A stretch of DNA of 64,000 nucleotides, taken from NCBI GenBank assembly GCA_014281115.1, contig JACONQ010000017.1:1860001-1924000 (forward strand), read 5' to 3'. The position numbers and the translations under genes were made by a program. The notes below the pieces were generated by a model. The model was not told the DNA's origin and ran no database searches. It worked only from the letters and a program-made list of their open reading frames with translations. This document shows positions 22,436-33,171 of the stretch, piece after piece. The DNA comes from Laburnicola sp. R22_1 (taxonomy: Eukaryota; Ascomycota; Dothideomycetes; Pleosporales; Didymosphaeriaceae). How positions within the stretch are numbered: position 1 is the stretch's first letter; the number at the start of each line of letters is the position of its first letter.

Positions 22436-23333
22436 ACGGTTGCCCTCCTTCTCACTGAGTGAGTGGAGTGAGCCGTCTATACGATAGATAGTATCCCGTC
22501 TATCTATCTATCTAATGTGTATTTCGTCCGTTGAGCGGCGTCTTCACCTTTTTTTTTCGCGCTATACATAGTTTGTATACCTGATTATTGTCTGTCTGTC
22601 TGTCTGTCGTTTTTGGGGAACTTTCTTGCTACCTGACTAGGGGTTACAAAAAAAACAAACCCCAGCTGGGGCTGTTTTTTTCTTTTTCCCTTTGTTGTTG
22701 TGCAAATTCCTTTACTTTGGTTGGCTTGGGCTGAATTTTATTTATTTACCAAGTTGGTTTGTACGTGGATGTACGATTAGAGAATTCCGGCGAGAGGGGG
22801 GGGGGCAGATTTTTTCTTTGTTTGTTTGTTTGTTTGTTTGTTGAAGGGCGGCTTTTTTTTTTTTTTTTTTTTTTTGGCTCTTTGGTTAGAAAAATATCAC
22901 GTGGCTTGGCTTGGCTTGGCTTGGCTCGTTTTTTGGGTTGGCTGTTTTTTTTTTTTTTTTTTTTTTTGGTGTCAGGGAAGGTGGGTGGGTTGGTTGATTT
23001 AAATTGGTTTACGTTGGTTTAAGTTGGTTGGGGGTGGATGGTTTAGGGGTGGGTTAGGGGGTGTCTTTTCTACCTTTTTTTTTTCTTATAATTGTGTGTG
23101 TAGATTGGAATGTTGAATGTGAGAATTGAGATTGGGATTGAGAATTAAGAATTGAGATTGAGATTGTAGTTGTGTGTCAGAGAGAGAGAGAGAGGAAGCT
23201 ACTGCTACTTGGGTGCTTTGTTTTGTTTTATGCGTGGCATGTCCATGCTATGGATCGAAGTAGGTATATGTGAGGTTATAGCACGAAGCAAAGCACAGCA
23301 AGTCAATCAATCACACCTTCCCCCCCAACCTCC
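22436..23333. repeat. Low-complexity 3' region between convergent exchanger and glucanase genes
   Basis: No gene. Stacked simple repeats: (TATC)n near 22498-22514, (TCTG)n 22589-22608, (TTTG)n 22817-22842, two runs of 23 T at 22853-22875 and 22945-22967, (TTGGC)n 22902-22926, GAGATTG-type repeats at 23115-23166 and (AG)n near 23179-23192. The strand is strongly G/T rich across the region. Confidence 0.85.
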
Positions 23334-26221
23334 CTACCGCACCCCAACCCCACCCAACGCCGCACACCAAACCAAATACCAACTCCTCGTCGCGCCCGCC
23401 CCGACCCACCGCTCATCCCAAACGCCCTTGACGCCCTCGCGAAAAAACGCATAGCTACTCCTCGCATCCACGACAGCGAGATTCGCAAACAAGATGCCGC
23501 GCCAGGCGCCTTCTACGAGGTGGTGGTGGTGGTGGTGGTGGGGTTTCTTCGCGTTTGAATCTTTGGGATGGGATTGATGTTGATGGGGTGTTGTTGTGTT
23601 GGGTAAAGGTGGATTAGGGGAAGGAGTTGACGTAGAGGTTGTAGATGTTGATGATGTTGTGCGGGGAAGGGGCGTCTGTGCGGTTGGGTTTGGCGCTGCA
23701 GATGGGGGAGGTTGTTGTGGTGGGGGCGAGGGATTAAAAAAGGCGTCCCATTCTTCGCGGACGAAGGGGCGGGGGCGGAGGTAGGCTGTTGCCGGGGTGA
23801 TGGGGAGCATGTGGATTGCGTGGATGAGGTGGGGGGTTGGTGTTGTGTGTGCTGCGTCGATGGTATGTGCTAGTTTTGTTGTATCAACTGTGTCTAGGGG
23901 GGATTACGAGGGGGTTGGTGGGGGAGAGAGGCGAGGGAGAGGTTGGGGAAGGGGAATACGTACACGTGTAGCTGACTTTGTTTTCAAAGGATATACCTGC
24001 TATTTTGTGCGGGAGGAAGGCGGGCGGTTGGTTGGGGTTGGTCGAGGTGAGGTAGAAGTAGTTTGAGAAGGAACGGGCTTGGACGGCGAGCATGAGGTCG
24101 CCTGTTTGTAGGACGGGGGCTTTTGTTAGCGAAAAAGAAAGAAGAAGAAAACACCACCCCCGTGAGCGACAAACTTCTCATAGCCATTGGCTGTGTGCAT
24201 CGTCGGATATAAAGTGGAATTGTGCGTACCTCTCTTCTCCATATTCGCATTCCCAATCACCTTCGCCCACATCTTAATCGCAAAGCTAACAAACCCATCC
24301 TCACCCGTCGACTCCTCGTCTTTCCCATCTGCGCTCTCAAAAAGCCCTTTCGCCCACGTGTGACCATGGTACCAATCAAAGCAGCGTTGAAACGGGAAAT
24401 CACGCCCTTCGTACTCGCTCTCCGCGATATCCTATCCCACAAACATCAGTAGCCCTCGAAACAATCTCTTCACACACATACATACCTTAACCATCATATT
24501 AATAACCTTCTTATTATCCCCTTCCTCCAGCCACCCCGCATCCAAAAACCCGATAACCGCCGCCGCATAAATAAAATACCCAAAATGAAACCGATGATCA
24601 TTATAATACGAGTTTCCAAAGTCGAGCCCAGGGTCGCGGTCGAGGCCCGCGCGTGAAATGAGCCCTTTCCACGTGTCGTCGTAGTATAGCGGGTGCTGCG
24701 CTACGTTGTTGATGTAGCGGGCCATGTCTTGCTTGAGCTTGGAGAGGCCTTGGGCGGTCCACTCGGCGTTGTTGAGCACCTCTTTGATGACCCATATGAG
24801 GGTCGCGAATTTGGAGAGCGTTTTGCCCGCATGGTAGTAGCTGTCTTGGGGCGTGGCTTCGGACATTGCGCGGCGGAGGTCGAACTCGGCGACGCTGGAA
24901 AGGAAGAGGAGGAAGTCGGGGGGGTAGCGGGTTCGCGGTGTGAGCATGGTGGATGTCCAGGGGGAAAAGCCCATTGTGATGGGGAGGTTGGGCTCCACGA
25001 AGGTTACGCTGTCGGCCCAGATGGCGGTGGCGACGCCTTTGGTTGGCGTCTGCAGTTGCAGCTTGGTGAGTGCGCATTTGAGCTCTGGGTCGAGGGACTG
25101 AACGTGGCGGGGCAAGATAAACGTGAGGAGAGGCGATTTGCCGCGCTTGGTGTAGTTGAAGCCGTAGGTTCCTCTGGCTTCGGTGGCTGTCGCAAAGAGT
25201 TTGGCTTCGATGACGAAGGTGCCGTACGTCTTGTCGTAGAGGGCTTCTGCGTCCGCTCCAAGGGGGTTCTTGGCCACTTGAATGGTGCCTCTGAAATGCG
25301 GCGGTAGGATGAAGGTGTTGTTGTCAATCTTTGTGAGTCTCATAGCATCGTACCCGACGCCCTGGACCGAGTTGGTGTACATGAGCCAGTCGTGCCCGTA
25401 ACAGTCTCTGAGGTGGTATTTGGTGGATCTCCCAATCAGGGTCGGATTGCTGATGCTTTGGAATCCCTTTTCGGCGGTTTGTATGAGAGGCGACGCGTTC
25501 TGGTAGTCTGCTGTAATGAAGATCATTCCTTGCACAGCGGGAAACGTGATCTTGGGAGAACCTGGGCTTGTACCGCACCTGGAGCGCAGATAATTAGTAA
25601 ATACGCCGTCATTGATCGAACGATCACTACATACCTCAAGTTGATGTTTACTGAGTGCGGCTGATGATTATCCGTAGTCATAACCGTCTCACTATCAAGC
25701 TCCCTTGCGCCGAGTATAATGGACTGCATCCGGGGCGCACTAAAGCTCTATGCCACGTTAGCCCAGCCCGTAAAAGACCACTCCACGGTTTCCAGCAGGC
25801 ATAGTATTACTTTCGGCGGATCACCAGGCCCAAACTCTAGCTCCCCCATCTCCACATGCCCAATATTCATCCCCCAAGTACCAAACTGATCCGGATTGGA
25901 GCCCCCCTTGCCCCACCAGAGAAAGTACGGCAGCGTCCAGATCGGCTGATCCTGTTTGTTAAGAAACGCATTTGTATAGAATCCGTTTGTTTGTATCGGC
26001 GTGTCCGCGCTGTCTTCGATACCCAAACGTGGCAATGGATGCTGCATGTGAATGGGTATCTGGCCGAGTATGTCGTCTTCTTGGATGCGGACGAAGAGAT
26101 TGTCGGCAGGGATTACTTTGGCGGCCGGAGTGGGCGGGAGTGTAAATGATGACGTGAATGTAGCTCGCCATGACTCTCGTCTTTTACAGGTGGTGGAAGG
26201 TCGAGCTTGCTGTTGCCCCAT
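23334..26221 (-). CDS. GH81 endo-beta-1,3-glucanase (Eng/Acf2 type)
   Basis: Hydrolyses beta-1,3-glucan, usually for cell separation, hyphal remodelling or autolysis. Exons 26221-25811, 25747-25635, 25578-24486, 24431-24230, 24101-23964 and 23893-23334 give 838 residues. The N-terminal beta domain starts around PIQTNGFYTNAFL. The catalytic region has NSYYNDHRFHFGYF (catalytic Asp) and DGKDEESTGEDG (paired Glu), the GH81 signatures. The C-terminal domain resumes at LVEGAWRGILFANLAVVD. Between REEWDAFF and that block lies a run of some 75 Pro/Ser/Thr/Gln/His residues, ending in seven His, that I do not expect in the family. No signal peptide is visible after ATG 26221, so the protein is cytosolic (Acf2-like) or an upstream exon is missed. 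The intron at 23894-23963 is the least certain. Confidence 0.88.
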
Positions 26222-26953
26222 CGAAAATGATGGGCTAGAAGGTTACTGCGTTAAGAATAGAGGCGCGATAGGAGCTGTAGGTAAAAGTTATGTGTAGTTT
26301 GTTGAGGAATGACATGAGTCTCAAAAGCAAAGCAGGGTAAGCGTACAGGTGAAGAAACAATACGAAAAGGCGAGGGAAAGCGCGTTGGTATGGCGGGGAA
26401 GTTATTGGCGACGATACAAAGAGGTGCTTGGAAAAACCTTTTCGTGAATGAGCTCCATCGTGCGCCAGCGCAGAACGAGAACGGACAGTTTGTCTGTAAA
26501 GTTTGATGATCTCGATATGGAGGTTTGATCGGTGGCAAAACAAGTGTTTGGAGAAGGAGCGATCAAATATTGTTCGTTTGTAGGGCAGTTGGGACGGAAG
26601 CTGCACCTGCCAACGAGGTCGATCTGAACATCGTGTTCGCAGCGTTAATATACTCTTTAACGACTAATTCGCCCGTAGTAGTTGCAAAATTTCTTGAACG
26701 TTGTCCCTTGTCACTTGGAGACGTCAGTATAGACACCATACATATCATATATTCGTATCTACTCACGTAAAATGGAATCAGTCCCTCGACTTTCGGAGCC
26801 AACCAGACACAAATGACTACTTTCTCTAGTCACATAGCGACTCAAGGATTCCACGAGTGTCTATACCAACTGCATCGTAGCACAATACCTTCCATTCCCG
26901 GGTTGCTACCAAACCTCCTACATCGCCAAACTACCGCCCACTCACCCACCACC
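26222..26953. other. Intergenic between GH81 promoter side and UTP14 3' end
   Basis: No gene recognised. Probably the GH81 promoter. No exon giving a signal peptide could be joined to the GH81 model with confidence. Confidence 0.45.
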
Positions 26954-29902
26954 CTAAACAAGCGGCTTGTGCATCGGCCTAATAATTCCCTGTTTAACCA
27001 TGACCCTCGGCTTCGTCGCCTCCTGGAAACTCTTCTTAGTCGTCCACTCCGGGCCCTTCGGCAACCCCAGACTCCTCTCATACTGCTCCTTGTTCTCAAA
27101 CGGAAACGGCAGCTGCGTAGACATATACTTAGTATTAGCCTTTATACGCTTCTCATTGATAATGACGCGCGAGAGCTTCGCGTCTTTCCGCTTGTTGGGC
27201 GCTATGCCTTCGACCTTGTTGTACGTGACTTCGCCTTTGCGTCGCTTTTCTTGCTTGCTGAGGCCTTCGCCTGTCCAGCTTCCCCAACCGGGGAGCACGT
27301 TCTTTTCGACGCGGGCGGATTCTTCTTCAATGGTGGCTTTCTTTTCTTCCGAGAAGTCCTTTTCTACGTTGTCGCCGGCGAAGGCGCTAGCTGTTAGCTT
27401 TTGGTTGCGGAGGAAACCGTCCATGTCGATATCTTGGGTGTCACTATCGCCGTCTTCGTCGTCGTCGTCGTCGTTGTAGGTGATGGTCTGCCAACCGTCG
27501 TCATCTGGTTTGCTGATGTTGGGGTTACCGGCAAACGCCGCTGCGAGTGACTCGTCAGATGTTTGTTTCGGGTTTGACTTGTCCTTTGACTTCTTTGCAG
27601 GTTTTGGTTGGACTTGGTTGGCGGCAGTGGTATCATATGCATGCACTACCAAGTCAGGCTGCGGGCCACCCTTCTTGTCTTTCTTTGATTTGCCGAGGTG
27701 AGCAAGGTAAGGGTTACCGGTGCTGCTGTCGGTCTTTGTCGCGGGGCTATTCTCGTATCTTGTAGGTTTGAGGGGCCTCTTAGATACGGCCTTAGTAGGG
27801 ACTTCTTCGTCCGTAGCCTCGTTTGCCTGCTCTGCTTCGCTCTCCGATGCTTCTCGTTCTTCGAATTCACTCCGACCGAGCTGTATGGCTGGTGTCGCAG
27901 TATTGGTGCCTGGTCCGAACTTGCGTCGACCTACTTTGGCAGCGTTGTCGTCCTCCTCGCTATTGCTCTCTTCACCCGCAAGTTCTTTCCGTAGGCGCTC
28001 AACGTCTTCGTCATTATGAGCCCTTTGCGCAGCTTCTGCCTTCTGCATGAAAGCCATCGAGCCAAGTTTGGATTGATCTGTAGAGAACGGGTTCTGCTTC
28101 AAACGCCCGAGCTGACGTTTCATAACCTCATTGCCCTCGTCATCATCGTCGATATCTTCGTCGTCATCTTCTTCGCTTGAGAGTTCGGACGCGTCTTCGT
28201 TCTCGTCGCGCACTTCCTTGCCTTCAATGCGCCGGCGAAGCTCCTCATTCCGGCGGGCCATCTCCGTCACACCCGCACGAGCGTCGTCATCCCACGCGGC
28301 TTTGCCAGACGCTTTGACGCCCTTGGCCCATTTGCTTTCACGGTGTTTAGCGCCCATCCGTTCCTCGGCTCTTCGACGGTCGTTGTGCTCTCGCTCGTCC
28401 TCTGAGATATCAATGCCGTCGGCTTTGAGAGCGTCGCGCTCACGCTCCAGTATCCTCTCGCGTTCTCTCCGGTGAACTCTACGGTACGACTTGCTCTTTA
28501 TTTTCTTGATGCGCTTTGCACGCACTTCCTCGCGGAAAAGGAGTTCCCTTTCCATGCGAAGCTGAGCGCGTCGTTTCTGCACCTCTTCAAGAGGAAGTTT
28601 ATTCGTCTGTAGTTCTTCCCATTTCTGGATTTGGTCTTCGTCATCTTTTCCGTTAGAGAGACCGCTCTGTTGTAGGATGGACTGAATAGTGCTTTCAAGA
28701 TCATTGGCCGGCTCCGCCGTAGTAGTAGGCTGAAGCCTGGTTTCACCTATGCGCGAGCCCGCTTCCGGTTGATAGAGAGGGAAATGCAAATGCTCGGCAC
28801 GGCGATTGTGTTTCACTGTATCCGTCCACCTGGCCAATGTCTCTTTTGCTTTCGCGCTGGCGGCGGCTCGGTCTAGCTTGTCTTGTTGCCGCTTAGGAAG
28901 AGGGGCTTCAAGCTTTCGAGAAATGTCGTTGCGCTTCGAAGACTTGTCGTCTTGCAGTAGCTTCAATGCCTTCTTTCTCTCCGGGTCTGCAACCTTTGAT
29001 TTGAAGCTCGTCAAGTCGACCTTCCTCATGACGCCGAACTCGGATGGGGCACCAGATTCGTGAACTTCGACCTTGCGTGGTCCAGGAGCGTTCTGTGCGT
29101 CTTCTTCTGCCATTGAAGAAATGAGGTCCTTCAGTTGTGCTCGGCGATCCGCTTCGTCCTCATCGTCGTCCTCTGATGAGAAATCAGACGCGCCATCTGC
29201 AGCAAAATCACCAGCTTCACTAGGCGCCTCATCGCTGTCATCAACTGGTGGTCCTTTCTTCTTCTTCTGCTTCTCCCGTTTCTCTTCCTCTTCATCCTCC
29301 TCATATTGATCAAGCGCAGTAGCAAGATCGATAGCATCGTCGCCCAAATCATCCTCGTCCTCTTCCTCGTCGTCCGCGCTTTCGCTTTCGTCCATATCGA
29401 CATCCACATCCTCATCTTCCTCTTGAACAGCCCTAGCCTTCTTCGGTTTCTTGCCCTTCTGATTGCTCGAGCTCCCCCGAAACGTCCACCCCTCAAACCT
29501 CTCCTCGTCACTCTCCCCAAACGCCTCGTCACTATCAATATCGCTATCATCATCATCCCCCACATGTCCCATCCTCCACGTATTCCCCTCAGAATCACTC
29601 CCCTCATCCAAACTCTCCTCCCCGCCTCTCCTCCGCTTACCCCTCTTCAACTCGCCCTGCTCGTCCTCGTCCTCTTCCTGTTCGTCCTCCTCATCACGAG
29701 CTCTCTTCCGGTGCGTCGGCCCTTCGGCTGCGCCCAACCGATTCTTCCGTATCTTCGCGCGGTCCGCGTTCTCGTGAGACGCAATCGAAAATGCGTTTTG
29801 CGCACGCCGCTGCGCTTTTACCGGATTTCGAGGCCCAGGCTGTCGCTTGGCCCTAGGCGCCCTGCCGCCATGCAGCGAGCCTCGAGAAATTCGTGGAGGC
29901 AT
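26954..29902 (-). CDS. UTP14: Utp14, U3 snoRNP/SSU processome protein
   Basis: Nucleolar factor of the small-subunit processome that activates the helicase Dhr1 and is needed for 18S rRNA maturation. Intronless, 982 residues from ATG 29902. The N-terminal third is very acidic (long Glu/Asp runs) alternating with KRGKRRR-type basic patches. The middle has helical Arg/Glu repeats (RMERELLFREEVRAKRIKKI, SYRRVHRRERERILERER). The C-terminus carries the Utp14 block PGWGSWTGEG, then NEKRIKANTKYMSTQLPFPF and the terminal PRVMVKQGIIRPMHKPLV. Length fits the family (about 900). Divergently transcribed from mL41 over a 247-bp spacer. Confidence 0.93.
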   Translation of the reverse strand: MPPRISRGSLHGGRAPRAKRQPGPRNPVKAQRRAQNAFSIASHENADRAKIRKNRLGAAEGPTHRKRARDEEDEQEEDEDEQGELKRGKRRRGGEESLDEGSDSEGNTWRMGHVGDDDDSDIDSDEAFGESDEERFEGWTFRGSSSNQKGKKPKKARAVQEEDEDVDVDMDESESADDEEEDEDDLGDDAIDLATALDQYEEDEEEEKREKQKKKKGPPVDDSDEAPSEAGDFAADGASDFSSEDDDEDEADRRAQLKDLISSMAEEDAQNAPGPRKVEVHESGAPSEFGVMRKVDLTSFKSKVADPERKKALKLLQDDKSSKRNDISRKLEAPLPKRQQDKLDRAAASAKAKETLARWTDTVKHNRRAEHLHFPLYQPEAGSRIGETRLQPTTTAEPANDLESTIQSILQQSGLSNGKDDEDQIQKWEELQTNKLPLEEVQKRRAQLRMERELLFREEVRAKRIKKIKSKSYRRVHRRERERILERERDALKADGIDISEDEREHNDRRRAEERMGAKHRESKWAKGVKASGKAAWDDDARAGVTEMARRNEELRRRIEGKEVRDENEDASELSSEEDDDEDIDDDDEGNEVMKRQLGRLKQNPFSTDQSKLGSMAFMQKAEAAQRAHNDEDVERLRKELAGEESNSEEDDNAAKVGRRKFGPGTNTATPAIQLGRSEFEEREASESEAEQANEATDEEVPTKAVSKRPLKPTRYENSPATKTDSSTGNPYLAHLGKSKKDKKGGPQPDLVVHAYDTTAANQVQPKPAKKSKDKSNPKQTSDESLAAAFAGNPNISKPDDDGWQTITYNDDDDDEDGDSDTQDIDMDGFLRNQKLTASAFAGDNVEKDFSEEKKATIEEESARVEKNVLPGWGSWTGEGLSKQEKRRKGEVTYNKVEGIAPNKRKDAKLSRVIINEKRIKANTKYMSTQLPFPFENKEQYERSLGLPKGPEWTTKKSFQEATKPRVMVKQGIIRPMHKPLV

Positions 29903-30149
29903 GGTTGCGGTGTGTGCGTGTGTGGAGTGAGAAAATCACCGCCTCTGCAACAGCAAAATCAAGCCGTGCGTCGAAATCTTGGCAAGCGTTCACCTTTTTT
30001 CTCTCGCGTCCGCATCCCTGCGCACGAGAGCCGAGGTTTTACCGACCGGCGGACCTCCGCGTCCAGCGTTCTCCATTCACCATTAACGACAGTTCCCACG
30101 CCTTCATCTCCCCAATCCACAAGCTCGCACCAGGCCCCTCCTCACCAAA
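29903..30149. promoter_or_regulatory. Shared divergent promoter UTP14 / mL41
   Basis: 247 bp between two opposite start codons. It must hold both promoters and leaders unless they overlap the genes. It pairs a nucleolar ribosome-biogenesis gene with a mitochondrial ribosomal gene. No specific factor site was identified. Confidence 0.5.
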
Positions 30150-30611
30150 ATGTTCAAGCCAACGCCCTCCCTCCAAAAAACTCTCCGCCGCCTCCCCCTC
30201 TCCACCAAGCAAGCCGGCAAAGAGTACTACAAAGGCAGCGGCGTCGGCAACCTAGGCACCATCGACAAATTCGCGCGCTTCAAGCCCGACTTCACAAAGA
30301 TAAGAACCTATGTGTTTCCGCAAAAGGGGACGAAGAATTTCGATGTATGTCAGTCCGTGGGCGGGTGGCTCGTGGGTTATGCGAGTGGGAGAGAAGCTGT
30401 GCTGACGTACTTGTGATAGTTGACGCCTTTTGTGGCGAGTCAGATGCCGACCAATGTACAGGAGGGGTTGAGGACGTGGTCGGCGCCGCCGAAGGGGTTG
30501 TCGGGTGAGGAGTATTTGGCGAGGTGGAAGGCGGAGGGCGGGCATGATGATGTGGGTGATTATACGAGAAATCCTGAGGTGTTTGAGGAGAAGACGACGA
30601 CGAAGAGCTAG
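30150..30611 (+). CDS. MRPL27: Mitochondrial large-subunit ribosomal protein mL41
   Basis: Mitochondria-specific protein of the large ribosomal subunit (yeast Mrpl27, human MRPL41). Exons 30150-30344 and 30420-30611, with the intron at 30345-30419, give 128 residues. The basic N-terminus is followed by the family block TKQAGKEYYKGSGVGNLGTIDKFARF, seen here in two short stretches, then KIRTYVFP and, across the intron, NFDLTPFVASQMP. The stop is followed after 313 bp by the convergent COQ3 gene. Confidence 0.88.
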
Positions 30612-30924
30612 GGAGAGCGAGGTGTTGGTTGTACGTTGTATTGGCGTAGGAAGGGATATACCCGGATGCGGTGGGCGGTAAAGAAGAGAGATGTGTACGT
30701 TAAGCGGCAGGACGATGGCATGTGTTGGCGTTTGGAGGGCTTATAGGAATGCTCTCTCTCGCAAGTTAAGAAGAGGGTATTGTACGATGTGCAGAGGAAG
30801 GTTGTTCAAGAAAGCATAAGTCGCACTTCGGCGTCGAATGTATATATACTTACTGTACACTGCCATCTTGGGTATCATATGTACTATCACACTCCCATCA
30901 TATCCTACAGGTCGTGACCAGACC
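30612..30924. other. Short convergent 3' spacer mL41 / COQ3
   Basis: 313 bp between two convergent stop codons; nothing beyond presumed 3' UTRs is seen. Confidence 0.5.
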
Positions 30925-31848
30925 TCAGCCCTCTCTTCTTACCGCAAAGAAATAGTTGGCCCAATTCTCGCTCCCTGTAACCTCCTTCCACCCCAATCCG
31001 GGTACATAGATGACACCCATCGTCTTCATTCCATCCACACCACCCCATCCCGGCTTCCCCTCAAACCACTTCCGCAGCTCTCCCTCGTTAACATACTTGC
31101 CCCAATCATGCGTGCCCTTCGGTACAATCCCCAGCACATCCTCCGCCACTACATTGGTAACCATCCAGCTCGTCCACGTCCGCGCAATAGTGCTCAGAAC
31201 GAGCCAACCCCCAGGCTTGACATGCGGCAAAATATGCTCCAGAAAAGGCCCAGGCGCATTGACATGCTCAAGAACCTCAAAGAGGGAGACAACATCGTAA
31301 CCTTCTTCTGGCGTTGCAGGCAGCGGCAGATCCTCAATCGACGAATTAAGATACGTCAACCTCCCCGGCACAGCGAGCGTAGGATCCCTCCTCTTATGCG
31401 CCTCCGCAATCTTCAGCACCTCGGGTGTAGGATCGATCGCAGTCACGGATGCCGCGCTCGGTAGACGCGCCGCTGATTCGGCGAATATGCCGCCTCCGCA
31501 GCCAATATCTAGGTACCGGAGTTTTGTATTCGTGGACGTGGATGGTGCCGAGGCGCGACATCGTGAGATAAAGGTGTGGCGGAGCGGGTTCATGAGGTGG
31601 AGGAGGCGGGATGGACCGACGGGGTCCCACCAACTTGATGCGAGCGCATTGAAGTGGGAGACTTCTGATGGGTCGACGGTGGATTTGGGGGGATCGTGTG
31701 CGGAGGAGCTTGTTGAGGAGAGCCGAATTGGTATTGCGGGTTTGAGAGGCGAAGCTCGCAGGCTTTGTATGGGTGTTGGGCGGTATGTGGTAGAGGCTGC
31801 ATGTTTTTGTAGTGGGCGAAGCACCCTGGTTGGACGTGAGGCTCTCAT
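30925..31848 (-). CDS. COQ3: Ubiquinone biosynthesis O-methyltransferase Coq3, mitochondrial
   Basis: SAM-dependent enzyme that performs both O-methylations in coenzyme Q synthesis on the matrix face of the inner membrane. Single exon, 307 residues from ATG 31848. The first 45 residues are Arg/Ser/Thr-rich without acidic residues, a mitochondrial presequence. SAM-binding motif I is LDIGCGGGIFAE, the post-I acidic residue is in AIDPTPEV, and motif II is in DVVSLFEVLEHV. The segment after VDPSEVSHFNALASSWWDP and the LVLSTIARTWTSWMV block are typical of UbiG/Coq3. Usual family length. Confidence 0.93.
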   Translation of the reverse strand: MRASRPTRVLRPLQKHAASTTYRPTPIQSLRASPLKPAIPIRLSSTSSSAHDPPKSTVDPSEVSHFNALASSWWDPVGPSRLLHLMNPLRHTFISRCRASAPSTSTNTKLRYLDIGCGGGIFAESAARLPSAASVTAIDPTPEVLKIAEAHKRRDPTLAVPGRLTYLNSSIEDLPLPATPEEGYDVVSLFEVLEHVNAPGPFLEHILPHVKPGGWLVLSTIARTWTSWMVTNVVAEDVLGIVPKGTHDWGKYVNEGELRKWFEGKPGWGGVDGMKTMGVIYVPGLGWKEVTGSENWANYFFAVRREG

Positions 31849-32324
31849 AGCTTCGATCGGCGCGTGTTGGGTGATGTGGGAAGTTTAAGCTTGTTATACA
31901 TGTGCAGACCGATTCGGTTCTACTTGCAGTTGATGTCACCACTAACTTTTGGAGCACGGGCCATGTATATGCTTCAGATCGTCAAGAACATGGTGCACCC
32001 ATGGATACCACATATCAACATGCTTAGTCGTATCCATATGCAGAACCAGAGCAGAGAAAGGCCTTGGATAATCTCATCAGGGATGGAAATACTGATGTCT
32101 ACCGTATGAGCAAGCATACCAATAAGCTTGAAGCTGAACGGATAGAGTACATCTACATTCTCAACTAAACAGACTATATAAAGAATACGTAGCTGCACAT
32201 GAGTGCACGTATTCCGCGATTTCGGGTTGGCATCACTGCCAATTCCAAGCAATTACGAAGTCATGATGCGACTTCGCACTCCCGAGTCTACCCCAACGCC
32301 GACGCTATGCAGAGAAAGAAGAAA
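31849..32324. other. Intergenic between COQ3 promoter side and TFIIE-beta 3' end
   Basis: No gene recognised; AT-richer than neighbours. Likely the COQ3 promoter and the TFA2 3' UTR. Confidence 0.45.
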
Positions 32325-33171
32325 TCATTTGCGTGTATGAGAAAAGTCCTTGAGGATGTGTGCCATATGAGTGTTGGTCTGCTTGCCGCCGCGGCGCGCC
32401 GTCTTCCTCTTAGTTTTCTCCGGTTTCGACGCAGCAGGGACACGAGGCGCGCTCGACGGCTTGAGGCCGGCTGCCACCAGGCTGTTGCGCAAGTCGTCGG
32501 GGTTCGGTGGGATCTGTATCTGATGCCATTCGGCCTTGAACTGTGCGTCCATGTTGTGCATGAGCGTCGGATCATTGTCCCACCTTCGGTCAGTGTTAGC
32601 TTGCGCAAAATACTTACTTTCATGTGACATACACAGTCTTCGCCTGCTGATCTTTGTTGTTCCGCTTGACGAGCACTTGCTTCTTTGCCTCTAAGCCCTT
32701 GAGATCCTCCTGCACGGCGCTCCATCCATCCTTGAGGTCCTTGACCGGCAGACCCTGGGCGGACTTTTGGTTCTGGAGAAAGCCCTTCAGCTGCGCGGTA
32801 TTGCGGATATTGTACTTTGGCTTGTAGCGGTACATTTTAGTCGCGGGGTTGTACTCGACGCGTTGCTGCGGGTTGTCCGCCCGATACAGGTGCATGAGCT
32901 GGGCGCGGGTCACTTGGTCGTCCTCGCGGACGTTGAGGTAGTCCATGAGGTCCTTGAAAGACTTCCATGTCTGGTCCTGGCGCAAGTAATCGATGGTGTA
33001 GGTAAGCTGCGTGTAGACGTGGTTGCCGGTGCCCGTCTCCAGCGGCTGCGAGTACACGACGTTGGAACCGTCATCGGGGCGCTTGCGCTTCGCACCGTTC
33101 GCGGAGGCATTCGAAGGGGTTGGCGACGGCGCGGCGCGCACACCGGAGCTGGGCTTTAGGGAAGAAGCCAT
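32325..33171 (-). CDS. TFA2: Transcription initiation factor TFIIE beta subunit
   Basis: Partner of TFIIE-alpha in RNA polymerase II pre-initiation, recruiting TFIIH. Exons 33171-32633 and 32583-32325 (intron 32632-32584, with GCTAAC branch site) give 265 residues. After a disordered N-terminus with a basic KRKRPDDG patch come two winged-helix domains. The first is LTYTIDYLRQDQTWKSFKDLMDYL. The second is DLKDGWSAVQEDLKGLEAKKQVLV. Across the intron VWDNDPTLM and FKAEWHQIQIPP match the TFIIE-beta signature. The tail is Lys/Arg-rich (KPEKTKRKTARRGGK), as in yeast Tfa2. The start is at 33171; the frame stays open upstream but without an ATG. Confidence 0.9.

Noticed and set aside
29306..30508. 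400-codon plus-strand frame across UTP14 and mL41
   Set aside because: Antisense of the acidic repeats of UTP14 and out of frame with the well-supported mL41 exon.
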